A stretch of 64,000 bases of DNA, taken from contig CAWDOA010000016.1 of the NCBI GenBank assembly GCA_963803875.1, forward strand, positions 62,001 through 126,000, given 5' to 3'. The DNA is from JABDIY01 sp963803875. GTDB lineage: Bacteria; Actinomycetota; Acidimicrobiia; Acidimicrobiales; SZUA-35. Made by a program: the position numbers and the translations under genes. Below, piece by piece: positions 43,568 through 52,483 of the stretch; the first letter of the stretch is position 1, and each line of letters opens with the position of its first letter. The notes under the pieces were generated by a model. The model was not told the origin of the DNA. It saw only the letters and a program-made list of their open reading frames with translations, and ran no database searches.

Positions 43568-45829
43568 CTAAGCGGGTGAAACAACTACCGGAACACCGTT
43601 GAGCGCAATGTTTCCTGTGATCGGATCCCGCAGGTACTCATCGGTGAGCACGTTGGTGTTGACACCGCGGTACTCCGACGCCACCCGAAGTTGGACACCC
43701 TCGACCCCCTGACCAAACCCGTGGGGAATGCTCACCACACCCGGTCTCACAACGTCGGTTCGCTCACAATCGATGACCACTTCGCCGACTCGGCTGACGA
43801 CCTTGGCAGCTGCACCATCCTCCAGTCCCAGACGGTCCGCATCGTCGGGGTGAATCTGCAAGGTGCACCGGTTCCGACCCTTGGTCAGCACCCTGACGTT
43901 GTGCATCCACGAGTTGTTGGATCTCACGTGTCGTCGACCCACGAGAATCATCTCCGGTGTCTTCTCCGCGACAGTGTCGGCCAAGCGCTGGATTTCACTG
44001 AGGATTGCTTCATTCAGCACTTCGATGGTTCCCGATTGGGTCCGCAAGAGATCGGGGATCCGATGCTGCTCGAGCGGCCCGAGATCCACGCCGTGAGGAT
44101 TCGCTTCCATCACGTCCATTGAGATGCCGCTCTGGTTCGATCCGAAACCGTCGCCAAAGGGCCCGGTTCGAAGCGTGAGATCCAAGAGGCGCTCCGGTCC
44201 GGTTCGACCGGTCTGGGTAACGAGCTGCTCCGGATCTCGACCCGCCACCACGCTGAAGTCGTCCTTGGTAGCCGAACCAGCGAGCGCTGTTGCGGTCAGG
44301 CGATCGATCTCGTCGGCGGTGGCTTCGGCTCGTGGACCGCTCGCCGCTTCGCCAGAGAAGATGGCAGTGAGGCGAAGGAGAATGCGACCTTCGTCCATTT
44401 GGCCGTCCTCCAGGGGAAGCACGGCTGGGCTGTAGTTCGCCACATTGCGAACACCGAACTGAAGAAGGGCCAGATCGTAGTGGGACTTCTGCAGAGGGGA
44501 AGGCGGCGGGAGGATAACGTCGGCGTGCCGGGTCGTTTCGTTGATGTAGGGATCCACCGACACCATGAAGTCGAGCGATTTGAACGCCGCGTCGAGCCGG
44601 CCCATGTTGGGGTTGGAACTCACGGGGTTCCCACCCACGGTCACCATCGCCCGAATCTGTCCGTCCCCATCGGCTTCGATCTCTTCTGTCATCACCGTGA
44701 CCGGGAATTCGCCGAAGGTCGACGCCGTGCCACTGACGCGGCTCTTCTTTCCACCCATTCGGAACCCTCTGCCGATCCCCGGCTTTCCCTTGGTTGAGGG
44801 CTGACCCGCAGCATGGGTTGTGAACATGGCGCCGCCGACACGGTCGAGGTTTCCTGACAGCAAATTGACAACATCGACCAACCAGCTCGTGAGCGTCCCG
44901 AACTCTTGGCACGTCGTTCCGATCCGTCCGTAAACCGCAGCCGTCGGAGCGGACGTCAGCTCGACCGCCAGAGCACGAATAACCTCTGCGCCGACCCCGA
45001 CCCGTTCCGCTACAGCTTCGGGTGTGAAAGGCGCAAAAAGCTCGGGCAGTTCCCCCAGTCCTGAGGTGTGGCGGCCCAATCGCCCGGGGTCAGCCAAGCC
45101 GTCGATCAGCATCACATTCACCAATGCAGCCAGCAGATATGAATCACCGTTTGGTCGGATAGCAAGGTGCTGGTCGGCCATTTCGGCGGTCTCGCTGCGG
45201 CGCGGGTCGACCACAACGACCCGGCCGCCACGCTTCTGAATTCGCTCGAGTCGTCCAGGGAAATCGGGGGCCGTACACAACGAACCATTGCTGGCAAGAG
45301 GATTGGCCCCGAGCATCAGAAGATAGTCCGTGCGATCCAAGTCGGGAACGGGAACAGCAACGGATCCGAACAACATCGCCGTTGATACTTCCTTCGGGCG
45401 CTGATCCACAGTGGAAGCACTGAAAACGTTGTCCGAGCCGATGCTCCTGAGGAACCCACGGTTGTAGAACATGGGGGCGAGGTTGTGGGCATTTGGGTTA
45501 CCGAGATAGACCCCCACAGCGTTGCGGTTGCCAGCCTCCAGGATCGGCGCAAGTCCAGCGGCGACCGTGTCGAACGCCTCATCCCACGAGACGGGCACGA
45601 AGTGGCCATCGCGCTTGACGTGGGGCTGGCGCAACCAGTCCGGATCCTCGTGGAGGTGCTTGAGAGTCGATCCTTTCGGGCAAATAAACCCTCCGCTGAA
45701 CACGTCTTGCAGGTCGCCCCGTATTCGCTTCACTTGCTCACGTCCATCTGCCGCAGTGGTCAGTTCGATTTCCAACCCACAGCCCGCTTCACAGAGCGGG
45801 CAGGTACGAAACGCAGTGCGATCAGCCAT
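43568..45829 (-). CDS. Molybdopterin (bis-MGD) oxidoreductase, formate-dehydrogenase-like
   Basis: 753 residues, ATG at 45829. The N-terminal 4Fe-4S site is CPLCEAGCGLEIE plus FICPKG. Then come the domains binding the two pyranopterins (LGANPLASNGSLCTAPDFP, VVVVDPRRSETAEMADQHLAIRPNGD, DVILPPPSPLQKSHYD) and a C-terminal beta-barrel (CTLQIHPDDADRLGLEDGAAAKVVSR, NTNVLTDE). The segment where formate dehydrogenases hold their Cys or Sec ligand reads STVDQRPKEV, without either, so formate is not assured. No Tat signal. It follows nuoN2 downstream on the same strand, beyond an A-type palindrome. Confidence 0.88.
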   Translation of the reverse strand: MADRTAFRTCPLCEAGCGLEIELTTAADGREQVKRIRGDLQDVFSGGFICPKGSTLKHLHEDPDWLRQPHVKRDGHFVPVSWDEAFDTVAAGLAPILEAGNRNAVGVYLGNPNAHNLAPMFYNRGFLRSIGSDNVFSASTVDQRPKEVSTAMLFGSVAVPVPDLDRTDYLLMLGANPLASNGSLCTAPDFPGRLERIQKRGGRVVVVDPRRSETAEMADQHLAIRPNGDSYLLAALVNVMLIDGLADPGRLGRHTSGLGELPELFAPFTPEAVAERVGVGAEVIRALAVELTSAPTAAVYGRIGTTCQEFGTLTSWLVDVVNLLSGNLDRVGGAMFTTHAAGQPSTKGKPGIGRGFRMGGKKSRVSGTASTFGEFPVTVMTEEIEADGDGQIRAMVTVGGNPVSSNPNMGRLDAAFKSLDFMVSVDPYINETTRHADVILPPPSPLQKSHYDLALLQFGVRNVANYSPAVLPLEDGQMDEGRILLRLTAIFSGEAASGPRAEATADEIDRLTATALAGSATKDDFSVVAGRDPEQLVTQTGRTGPERLLDLTLRTGPFGDGFGSNQSGISMDVMEANPHGVDLGPLEQHRIPDLLRTQSGTIEVLNEAILSEIQRLADTVAEKTPEMILVGRRHVRSNNSWMHNVRVLTKGRNRCTLQIHPDDADRLGLEDGAAAKVVSRVGEVVIDCERTDVVRPGVVSIPHGFGQGVEGVQLRVASEYRGVNTNVLTDEYLRDPITGNIALNGVPVVVSPA

Positions 45830-45923
45830 TGGACGAGGCTAGATCGCCGCGTTCCCGAGCTCACAAACCACTGGCGATGTCGTTGGCTGCTGCGAATACT
45901 GTGCTGACGTGGCTGCTCTTCAT

Positions 45924-46003
45924 AATTCCTGTTCACAGCCACAATTGGCTGTTCTGCCACCTCGGTAGCCACACGGATTGTGGCTCTCAACAGGAATTTG
46001 CAG
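45924..46003. repeat. Nested palindromic repeat, family A copy 2
   Basis: Same architecture as the copy at 23387: outer arms AATTCCTG and CAGGAATT, inner palindromes AGCCA-caat-TGGCT and AGCCACA-cggat-TGTGGCT. The shared middle GGCTGTTCTGCC and right end GGAATTTGCAG confirm common origin (roughly 80 percent identical by eye). It lies 8 bases from the nuoN2 stop and 95 from the next gene's start. Confidence 0.85.
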
Positions 46004-46010
46004 GGGAGGC

Positions 46011-47564
46011 CTATCGGCTGAATGTGGTGGCTGCGGAGCGGAGAAGATCGCCTCCGAGGTCGGGGGCAACCCCCCACAACACCGTCGCAAACACCGCAGC
46101 CACAATTGCCACAGTCGCAGCCGGCGCGAGCACGATGGAACCACCCGAGTTCACCACAGCACCCTCATCGTCTGTTTCGGCCGAAGTCAGGAACATGCTC
46201 ACGATGACCTTCAGGTAGAGATACGCACCGACAACCGCAGCCACCATCGCCGCACCGGCCAGAACATAACTCTCTCCCCGCACAGCAGCCTCGATCACAC
46301 CAAATTTGGCCCAGAACCCGCTGGTGAACGGAATACCGGCCTGAGCAAACAGCAACACGACCAGCAGTGCCGCCAGAACCGGCTTGCGAGCCGAGAGCCC
46401 TGCGTAATCGGTGAGACTGTGGGCTCCGTCACCGCGTTGTCCCACCAGCGTGGCGACACCGAACGTGCCTCCCACCATCACCGTGTACGCAAACAGGTAG
46501 AACAGCACCGAACGAGATCCGAGAACGGCTACCGCACCGTCGGGTGAGCCTGCGGCGTAGAGCCCGATGAGGATGAAGCCGGCATGACTGATCGAGGAGT
46601 AGGCCAACATCCGCTTGACGTTGTCCTGGCGGATGGCAAGGAACGAACCGACGACGATGGACAGCAGTGCCATGGCGCCGACAACCGGCCTCCAGTCGGC
46701 GCCCACCTGAACAAAGGCGGACAGAAACACACGGGCGAAGCCGGCAAAACCCGCCACTTTCACAGCCGAAGCCATGAACCCCACGATTGGAGTTGGTGCG
46801 CCCTGATAGACATCGGGGGTCCAGAAATGGAACGGAGCGGCGGAGATCTTGAAACCGAATCCCACCAGCAGAAGCGCCATACCGGCGAGCAACAGCGACG
46901 AGTCTTCCACAGGGACCAGACCTCGATCATTTACGAGGGTGAGCGCCGCACCGATCTCAGAAAGACGGGTAGAACCGGTGGCGCCATAGATCATGGCAAT
47001 GCCATAGAGGAAGAAGGCCGAGGACAACGCTCCCAACACGAAGTACTTGAAACCGGCTTCCTGGCTTTCGGATCGGCGCAGGTGAAGCGCAGCGAGGACG
47101 TACACGGCAATGGACAGGATTTCGAGGCCGAGGAACGTGACGATGAGATCTTCGGCCGCGGCCATCATCAGCCCGCCCGAGGCCGACAGAAGCACCAGCA
47201 CGTACCACTCGGGTCCGTCCAAACCTTCTCTCCGCAGGTAGTCATCGAGGAACAGGGCGGAGAAGAACACCGATACCGAGATGATGGCTGCGACGAAGAG
47301 GGTGAAGTAGTCGATGCTCAGGGCGCCATCGAGAACGACGATCCGGCCGCCTGCATCGGCAACCCGATTCCAGATCCAATACAGAGATACGCCCGAGCCC
47401 ACCGCCATCGTGGCGGTGTAGAAGGCCGGGAAGCTACGTTCCCTGGCCTGGGGAACCAGTGAGGTGATCGTTACCAGAATCACCGCACCTACGGCGGTGA
47501 GTAGGAAGGGCCATAGTAGGGACCAGGGCACCTCAGGTGTTTGGACGGTCTGGGCCAACATCAC
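46011..47564 (-). CDS. nuoN: NADH-quinone oxidoreductase subunit N, complex I set 2
   Basis: 517 residues; GTG at 47564 overlaps the nuoM2 stop, with ATG at 47561 also possible. About 14 helices; motifs FHFWTPDVYQGAPTPIVGFMAS, SYSSISHAGFILIG-like (AYSSISHAGF) and FAQAGIPFTSGFWAKF. It is clearly diverged from the first NuoN, so set 2 is not a recent tandem copy. Membrane-arm proton pump. Last gene of set 2, followed by an A-type palindrome. Confidence 0.95.
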   Translation of the reverse strand: MMLAQTVQTPEVPWSLLWPFLLTAVGAVILVTITSLVPQARERSFPAFYTATMAVGSGVSLYWIWNRVADAGGRIVVLDGALSIDYFTLFVAAIISVSVFFSALFLDDYLRREGLDGPEWYVLVLLSASGGLMMAAAEDLIVTFLGLEILSIAVYVLAALHLRRSESQEAGFKYFVLGALSSAFFLYGIAMIYGATGSTRLSEIGAALTLVNDRGLVPVEDSSLLLAGMALLLVGFGFKISAAPFHFWTPDVYQGAPTPIVGFMASAVKVAGFAGFARVFLSAFVQVGADWRPVVGAMALLSIVVGSFLAIRQDNVKRMLAYSSISHAGFILIGLYAAGSPDGAVAVLGSRSVLFYLFAYTVMVGGTFGVATLVGQRGDGAHSLTDYAGLSARKPVLAALLVVLLFAQAGIPFTSGFWAKFGVIEAAVRGESYVLAGAAMVAAVVGAYLYLKVIVSMFLTSAETDDEGAVVNSGGSIVLAPAATVAIVAAVFATVLWGVAPDLGGDLLRSAATTFSR

Positions 47565-49195
47565 TCCTCGACCTCTCCGCCCTCAGACTCGGCTTCTTCT
47601 TCGGCCTCGTGGAGCGCATCGACCAGGAGATCCCGTTGATCGTGCTCCGACGGAGCCTCCGGCTCGTCCTCGGTGAAGCCGTCGACGTTGGCTGCGATGT
47701 GTTCGATGAGATTGTCTACTGCGGGCTCGATCCGGTCGAGCACCGGCTTGGGGTAGACACCCATGAACACGATCAGGCCAAGCAGTGGGGCGATGCTCAA
47801 GAACTCCGAGAGACTCAGATCTCGCATCGAAGCATTCTCACCATCGGGTTCACCGTGGAAGACCCTCTGGTAGGCCCACAGCAGGTACAGAGCCGCCAGG
47901 ATGACCCCTACCGTCGCGACGACCGCCCACCAACGAGCACGATCGTTGAACGCACCGAGAAGAATCAAGAACTCACCGACAAAGCCGTTCAGACCGGGAA
48001 GTCCAACGCTGGACAGCATCACGACGGTGAAGACCCCGGCGAACAGTGGTGCAGCCTTCTGAAGTCCGGACAACGCTGCGATTTCACGAGTGTGGCGGCG
48101 TTCGTAGATCCAACCCACGAGAATGAACAACGCGCCGGTGCTGATGCCGTGGTTCACCATTTGGAGAACGCCACCCTGGATGCCCTGGGAATTGAGTGCG
48201 AAGAGCCCGAGCATGATGAAACCGAGGTGGGCGATCGAGGAGTAGGCGATCAGTCGCTTCAGATCCTTCTGCATGGTGGCGACGATGGCGCCATAGATGA
48301 TTCCGATGACACCGAGGGTGAGGAAGATCGGAGCGAGGTCATAGGAGGCCTCGGGGAACAGGTACAGCCCGAACCTCAGGAAGCCATAGGTACCAAGTTT
48401 GAGCATGACACCGGCAAGGATCACCGAACCGATTGTCGGCGCCTCGGTGTGAGCATCGGGAAGCCACGTGTGCAAGGGGAACAAGGGCACCTTGACCGCG
48501 AAAGCAAGGGCGAACGTGGCGAGCACGGCCCGGGCTTGATTGGAGGACAGAACTTGAGCTTCAGCCAAATCTCGGATATCGAAACTGACAACACCGGTAC
48601 TTCTGGCGGTGAGGAACACAACCGCCAGGATTCCAACCATCATCAGGGCCGATCCGGCCATGGTGTAGAGGAAAAACTTCAGTGCGGCATAGACCCGGTT
48701 GCCATGGCCCCACTTGCCGATGAGGAAGTACATCGGGACAAGCACGATCTCGAAGAACATGAAGAACATGAGGATGTCGAGCGACAGGAAGACCCCCATC
48801 GAACCGGCCATCAGAATCATGACCCACACGTGGTAGGACTTGGAGTCGTGGTGCGCGCTGGTCGCCAGCAAACCAAGCGGGAACAGAACACCGGTCATCA
48901 CCACGAGAAACAGCGAGATTCCATCGACGCCGAGTGCGAAACTGATACCCAGATCGCTGATCCAGTCACGCTCCACCACGAACTGGAAACCACCGTCGTC
49001 GACCGCAAACTTGCCCAGCATGTAGATCGAGATCGCGCCAGTGATCGTCGACCCCACCAGCGCCGTGATTCGGGTGTATTCATCCCGATCGGACGGCAGG
49101 AGGCCGATGACGAGCGCTGTGAGCAGCGGTACGACGATCAACGCAGGGAGGATCTGGAACGAAGCGGCCTCAGCGGCCTCCGCTGCGTACATCAT
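47561..49195 (-). CDS. nuoM: NADH-quinone oxidoreductase subunit M, complex I set 2
   Basis: 544 residues from the ATG at 49195, overlapping the nuoL2 stop (ATGA); a GTG nine bases earlier is possible. Core motifs: FEIVLVPMYFLIGKWGHGN, FPLHTWLPDAHTEAPTIGSVILAGVMLKLGTYG, YSSIAHLGFIMLG and GLPGLNGFVGEF. A C-terminal tail of about 45 residues is markedly acidic and hydrophilic (DGFTEDEPEAPSEHDQ, EEEAESEGGEVEE), absent from the set-1 NuoM. Confidence 0.95.
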   Translation of the reverse strand: MMYAAEAAEAASFQILPALIVVPLLTALVIGLLPSDRDEYTRITALVGSTITGAISIYMLGKFAVDDGGFQFVVERDWISDLGISFALGVDGISLFLVVMTGVLFPLGLLATSAHHDSKSYHVWVMILMAGSMGVFLSLDILMFFMFFEIVLVPMYFLIGKWGHGNRVYAALKFFLYTMAGSALMMVGILAVVFLTARSTGVVSFDIRDLAEAQVLSSNQARAVLATFALAFAVKVPLFPLHTWLPDAHTEAPTIGSVILAGVMLKLGTYGFLRFGLYLFPEASYDLAPIFLTLGVIGIIYGAIVATMQKDLKRLIAYSSIAHLGFIMLGLFALNSQGIQGGVLQMVNHGISTGALFILVGWIYERRHTREIAALSGLQKAAPLFAGVFTVVMLSSVGLPGLNGFVGEFLILLGAFNDRARWWAVVATVGVILAALYLLWAYQRVFHGEPDGENASMRDLSLSEFLSIAPLLGLIVFMGVYPKPVLDRIEPAVDNLIEHIAANVDGFTEDEPEAPSEHDQRDLLVDALHEAEEEAESEGGEVEE

Positions 49196-51561
49196 GATTG
49201 CCACAACCGCGATAGGAACCAGAGCAGAACGCCAACCGAGCCCATGACAATACCGAGGGCAGAGTTTCGCACGTAGCCGGTTTGCAGGCCCCTCATGGCC
49301 TGCGCCGCGCTGCGAACAGCGCTGGCGATGCCATTGACAACGCCGTCGATGACCGTTCGGTCGAACAGAGCAGCCATATCAAAGCCCTTGTAGCCGGGCC
49401 CCCCTGCAATTCGGGCATAGGTCTCATCTACATACCAAGCTCGAGCGAATGGCGTCTTCTCTATCGTTCCAGGGTCCACCTTGCCTCGGAGGTACACCGA
49501 GAAGGCCGCATAGATCGCTGCGAGCGCGCAAACTATGGCTACCACCGCAAGCCCCCACTTGGTGGAGGTCCCAACGAGCAGTTTGGCCTCGTTTCCGAAC
49601 AAACTGGTCTCCAACCAGTGCTCCAAGAAGTGAAGATCCTTGGTAAAGGGCAGGTTGAGCCCACCGGCGACCGTGGCAGCACCGGCCAAGGCCACCAACG
49701 GGACGGTCATAGTCCATGGCGACTCGTGCGGATGGTACTCCTGCCTCTTCCGATAGGAGTCCGGCAATTCAGCCGCGAGATCACCGAGCTCGGGCGCCAC
49801 CGACACGGCTGTCGCGTGCGTGTCCGGCTGTGGCAACCTCGAGCGCGTAGCCGCCAGGGAGCGATACAACGACTTCGCCGCCGCCAACTGTTCAGATGCG
49901 GTGTCGACTGATGCGTTGGCGTCGGCGACGCTTGTCTGGGCCTTGGCCAGGTTCTCGCTTGCCTTCGGGTACGCCCTTCTCAGCTTTTCGACCGCCTTGG
50001 CCAGCTTGGCATGACCGTCATCTTCTGCGCTGACGAGCGCGAACGCCTCCTTGGCATCGCTCAACTTCGTAGATGCGACTTCAACTGCGGCCGTCTTCTT
50101 TTCGAGATCGCCGGCGGCCTTGTCGACCGAGGCATGGGCTGAAGCCAGCGCAGCCTCAGCTTCGCCGGTCGCCTCTTCGGCCGACGACAGGCGAGCCTCG
50201 AATGCGAGCTCGATTTCCTCGGCTGTGGGGTCGTAGAAACGCGTGCGGCCGAAGAAGGTGAGGATCACCTGACGCGTCATGTAGAACGCTGTGAGCAGGG
50301 CAGTTACGAGGCCGATAGCCCACAGCGCCTTGTTCTCATTCCAGGCGTAGAGCAGGATCTCGTCCTTGCTCCAGAACCCGGCAAAAGGTGGGACCCCGGC
50401 AATTGCCAGCCAGCCAACGATGAACGTGGCCGACGTTATCGGCATGAATCGGGCGAGGCCGCCCATGCGACGCATGTCCTGTTCGTCGTGGAGACCGTGA
50501 ATCACCGAGCCCGATCCGAGGAAGAGCAGAGCCTTGAAGAAGGCGTGGGTGACCATATGGAAAATGGCTGGCACATAGGCACCAACTCCCACGGCCAAGA
50601 ACAGGTAACCCAGCTGCGAGACGGTGGAGTACGCAAGCACCTTCTTGATGTCGTTCTGGGCCACCGCGATAGTGGCGGCGAACAGAGCGGTTAGAGCTCC
50701 GACCCAGGCAACCGCATCGATAGCCCAGCCATCCGCGACTGCGAGTACCGGATTCATCCGTGTGAGGAGATACACCCCCGATGTCACCATCGTGGCAGCG
50801 TGGATCAGAGCCGACACGGGTGTCGGACCCGCCATGGCATCGGGTAGCCACACATAGAGGGGTAACTGAGCCGACTTGCCGGCCGCTGCCAGCAACAACA
50901 AAAGTACGATCGCAGTGGCCGTGCCGGACGCGAATCCGGGCGCTTCGGAAAGAATGTTGGCGTAATCGATGGACCCGATCGTGGCAAACACGACGAACAT
51001 GGCAAGCATGAATCCGAAGTCACCGACGCGGTTGGTGACGAAGGCCTTCTTACCGGCCGAAGCATTTGCTGGATTCGTGAACCAGAACGAGATGAGCAGG
51101 TACGAGCACAGACCCACACCTTCCCAGCCCAGGAAGGTCATGAGCATGTTGTCGCCCAGAACCAACACCAACATGGCGGCTGCGAACAGGTTCAGATAGA
51201 GGAAGAACTTGGAGTAGTTCGGATCTCCATGCATGTACCCGATGGAGTAGAGGTGAATCAGCGCACCGACGCCGGTGATGAAAAGGCACATGGTTATCGA
51301 CAGCGGATCGACCAACAGCCCGGCGTTCACGCTGAAGCTGCCGGCGGGGACCCATTCGAAGAGGGTCTGCACGAAGAATCGTTCGCTGTGGTCCTCGGCC
51401 ACGAGTCCCGCAAAGACTGTGGCCGTAGCGAGGAAACTCACTCCCATCGCCCCGAAGCCGAGCCAACCGGCCAGCGGTTCACCCAGCAGGCGACCGAAAA
51501 CGAGAATGAGTGCGAAGCCGATGAGTGGGGCGGCCGGAATGAGCCATGCGAATTCGAGCAT
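49192..51561 (-). CDS. nuoL: NADH-quinone oxidoreductase subunit L, complex I set 2, with coiled-coil insertion
   Basis: 789 residues. Core motifs are intact: GWEGVGLCSYLLISFWF, VWLPDAMAGPTPVSALIHAATMV, YSTVSQLGYLFLAVG and PFAGFWSKDEILLYAW. After the helix ending RQVILTFFGRTRFYD (about 444), where other NuoL proteins run straight into the HxHESPW segment, about 150 residues are inserted. They are Ala/Glu/Lys/Ser/Asp-rich with heptad-like spacing and no helix breakers except PK and PQPD: a long predicted antiparallel coiled coil. At about 612 the standard HESPWTMTVPLVALA resumes. The ATG at 51561 is 2 bases after the nuoK2 stop. Confidence 0.95.
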   Translation of the reverse strand: MLEFAWLIPAAPLIGFALILVFGRLLGEPLAGWLGFGAMGVSFLATATVFAGLVAEDHSERFFVQTLFEWVPAGSFSVNAGLLVDPLSITMCLFITGVGALIHLYSIGYMHGDPNYSKFFLYLNLFAAAMLVLVLGDNMLMTFLGWEGVGLCSYLLISFWFTNPANASAGKKAFVTNRVGDFGFMLAMFVVFATIGSIDYANILSEAPGFASGTATAIVLLLLLAAAGKSAQLPLYVWLPDAMAGPTPVSALIHAATMVTSGVYLLTRMNPVLAVADGWAIDAVAWVGALTALFAATIAVAQNDIKKVLAYSTVSQLGYLFLAVGVGAYVPAIFHMVTHAFFKALLFLGSGSVIHGLHDEQDMRRMGGLARFMPITSATFIVGWLAIAGVPPFAGFWSKDEILLYAWNENKALWAIGLVTALLTAFYMTRQVILTFFGRTRFYDPTAEEIELAFEARLSSAEEATGEAEAALASAHASVDKAAGDLEKKTAAVEVASTKLSDAKEAFALVSAEDDGHAKLAKAVEKLRRAYPKASENLAKAQTSVADANASVDTASEQLAAAKSLYRSLAATRSRLPQPDTHATAVSVAPELGDLAAELPDSYRKRQEYHPHESPWTMTVPLVALAGAATVAGGLNLPFTKDLHFLEHWLETSLFGNEAKLLVGTSTKWGLAVVAIVCALAAIYAAFSVYLRGKVDPGTIEKTPFARAWYVDETYARIAGGPGYKGFDMAALFDRTVIDGVVNGIASAVRSAAQAMRGLQTGYVRNSALGIVMGSVGVLLWFLSRLWQS

Positions 51562-51563
51562 GG

Positions 51564-51869
51564 CTATCCCCTCAGAACCGCGATGTCGTCGGCGTCGGCC
51601 GAAGGATTGCGACGCAGGACCGCAACCACGATGGACAGGCCGATCACTACTTCAGCTGCGGCGACCACGAGCACGAAAAACACCGCCGTCTGACCGGAGA
51701 GATCATTCAGGCTCTTCGAGAAGGTGACGAACGTGATGTTGACGGCGTTCAGCATCAACTCGATGCACATGAACATGACCAGTGGATTCCTGCGGATCAA
51801 GAGGCCGGTGGCGCCGATGGAGAACAGCAGCGCGCTCAATACCAGATACCAGGTCTCGGTGAGTTCCAC
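51564..51869 (-). CDS. nuoK: NADH-quinone oxidoreductase subunit K, complex I set 2
   Basis: 101 residues from the GTG at 51869 (GGGAGAGGG just upstream); a start further up adds only MPWGRGL. Three helices; conserved glutamates in FMCIELMLNAVNITFV and VAAAEVVIGLSIVV. It follows nuoJ2 by 35 bases, the widest gap in this part of the operon. Confidence 0.95.
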   Translation of the reverse strand: MELTETWYLVLSALLFSIGATGLLIRRNPLVMFMCIELMLNAVNITFVTFSKSLNDLSGQTAVFFVLVVAAAEVVIGLSIVVAVLRRNPSADADDIAVLRG

Positions 51870-51904
51870 TAGCCCTCTCCCCCACGGCACACGACGGTCA
51901 TGGT

Positions 51905-52483
51905 CTACTCGACCGCCAATCCAGGTTCATCGACCACGAGGTCTTCGCCACCCTTGTTACGTACCAGTACCACAGCCCCAACGGTCGCAATGGTGAGGAG
52001 CAGCGCGGTTGCCTGAAATGCCAGAATGTTGCGGGTGAAGAGGTCTTCTCCCAACTGCTCGATCTGACTTCGATCATCGATTGGCTGTACGACCGACTGC
52101 TGGCCGGTGAGAGCAACCGCACCTTCGTCCCCACCCGGCCCGGAAAGGAAGAGTCCCCCCAGAGTGAGGGCGAGAAGGGCTGCGCCGAACAGGAGGCCCA
52201 GTGGTCGTTGTCCGACCAACGGTTCGGTCCGAAGATCCGAAGCGGTGTCGACACCCAACAACATGATGACGAACAAGAAGAGCACCACGATCGCGCCGGC
52301 GTAGACAACAACCTGCACCAGAGCCAGGAAGTGTGCCTCCTGAATAATGAAGACGACGGCAACGCCGAAGAAGGATGCGATGAGGCTGAGCGCAGCGTGC
52401 ACAGGGTTCGAAAATCCTATGACGCCCAGGGCACCGCCGATCACGATGGCGCCGGCGATGAGAAATGAGATCACATCAACCAT
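51905..52483 (-). CDS. nuoJ: NADH-quinone oxidoreductase subunit J, complex I set 2
   Basis: 192 residues, five membrane helices; the diagnostic VQVVVYAGAIVVLFLFVIMLLG stretch (in pieces VYAGAIVVLFLFVIMLL) marks TM3. ATG at 52483 shares a base with the nuoI2 stop. A soluble loop follows (GGDEGAVALTGQQSVVQP) before the last helix. The C-terminal tail is acidic (GGEDLVVDEPG). Confidence 0.94.
   Translation of the reverse strand: MVDVISFLIAGAIVIGGALGVIGFSNPVHAALSLIASFFGVAVVFIIQEAHFLALVQVVVYAGAIVVLFLFVIMLLGVDTASDLRTEPLVGQRPLGLLFGAALLALTLGGLFLSGPGGDEGAVALTGQQSVVQPIDDRSQIEQLGEDLFTRNILAFQATALLLTIATVGAVVLVRNKGGEDLVVDEPGLAVE

Noticed and set aside
47537..49276. A 579-codon open frame on the plus strand across nuoM2
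   Set aside because: Composition is His/Asp/Glu/Arg-rich without hydrophobic core, and it lies antisense to a well-supported NuoM.
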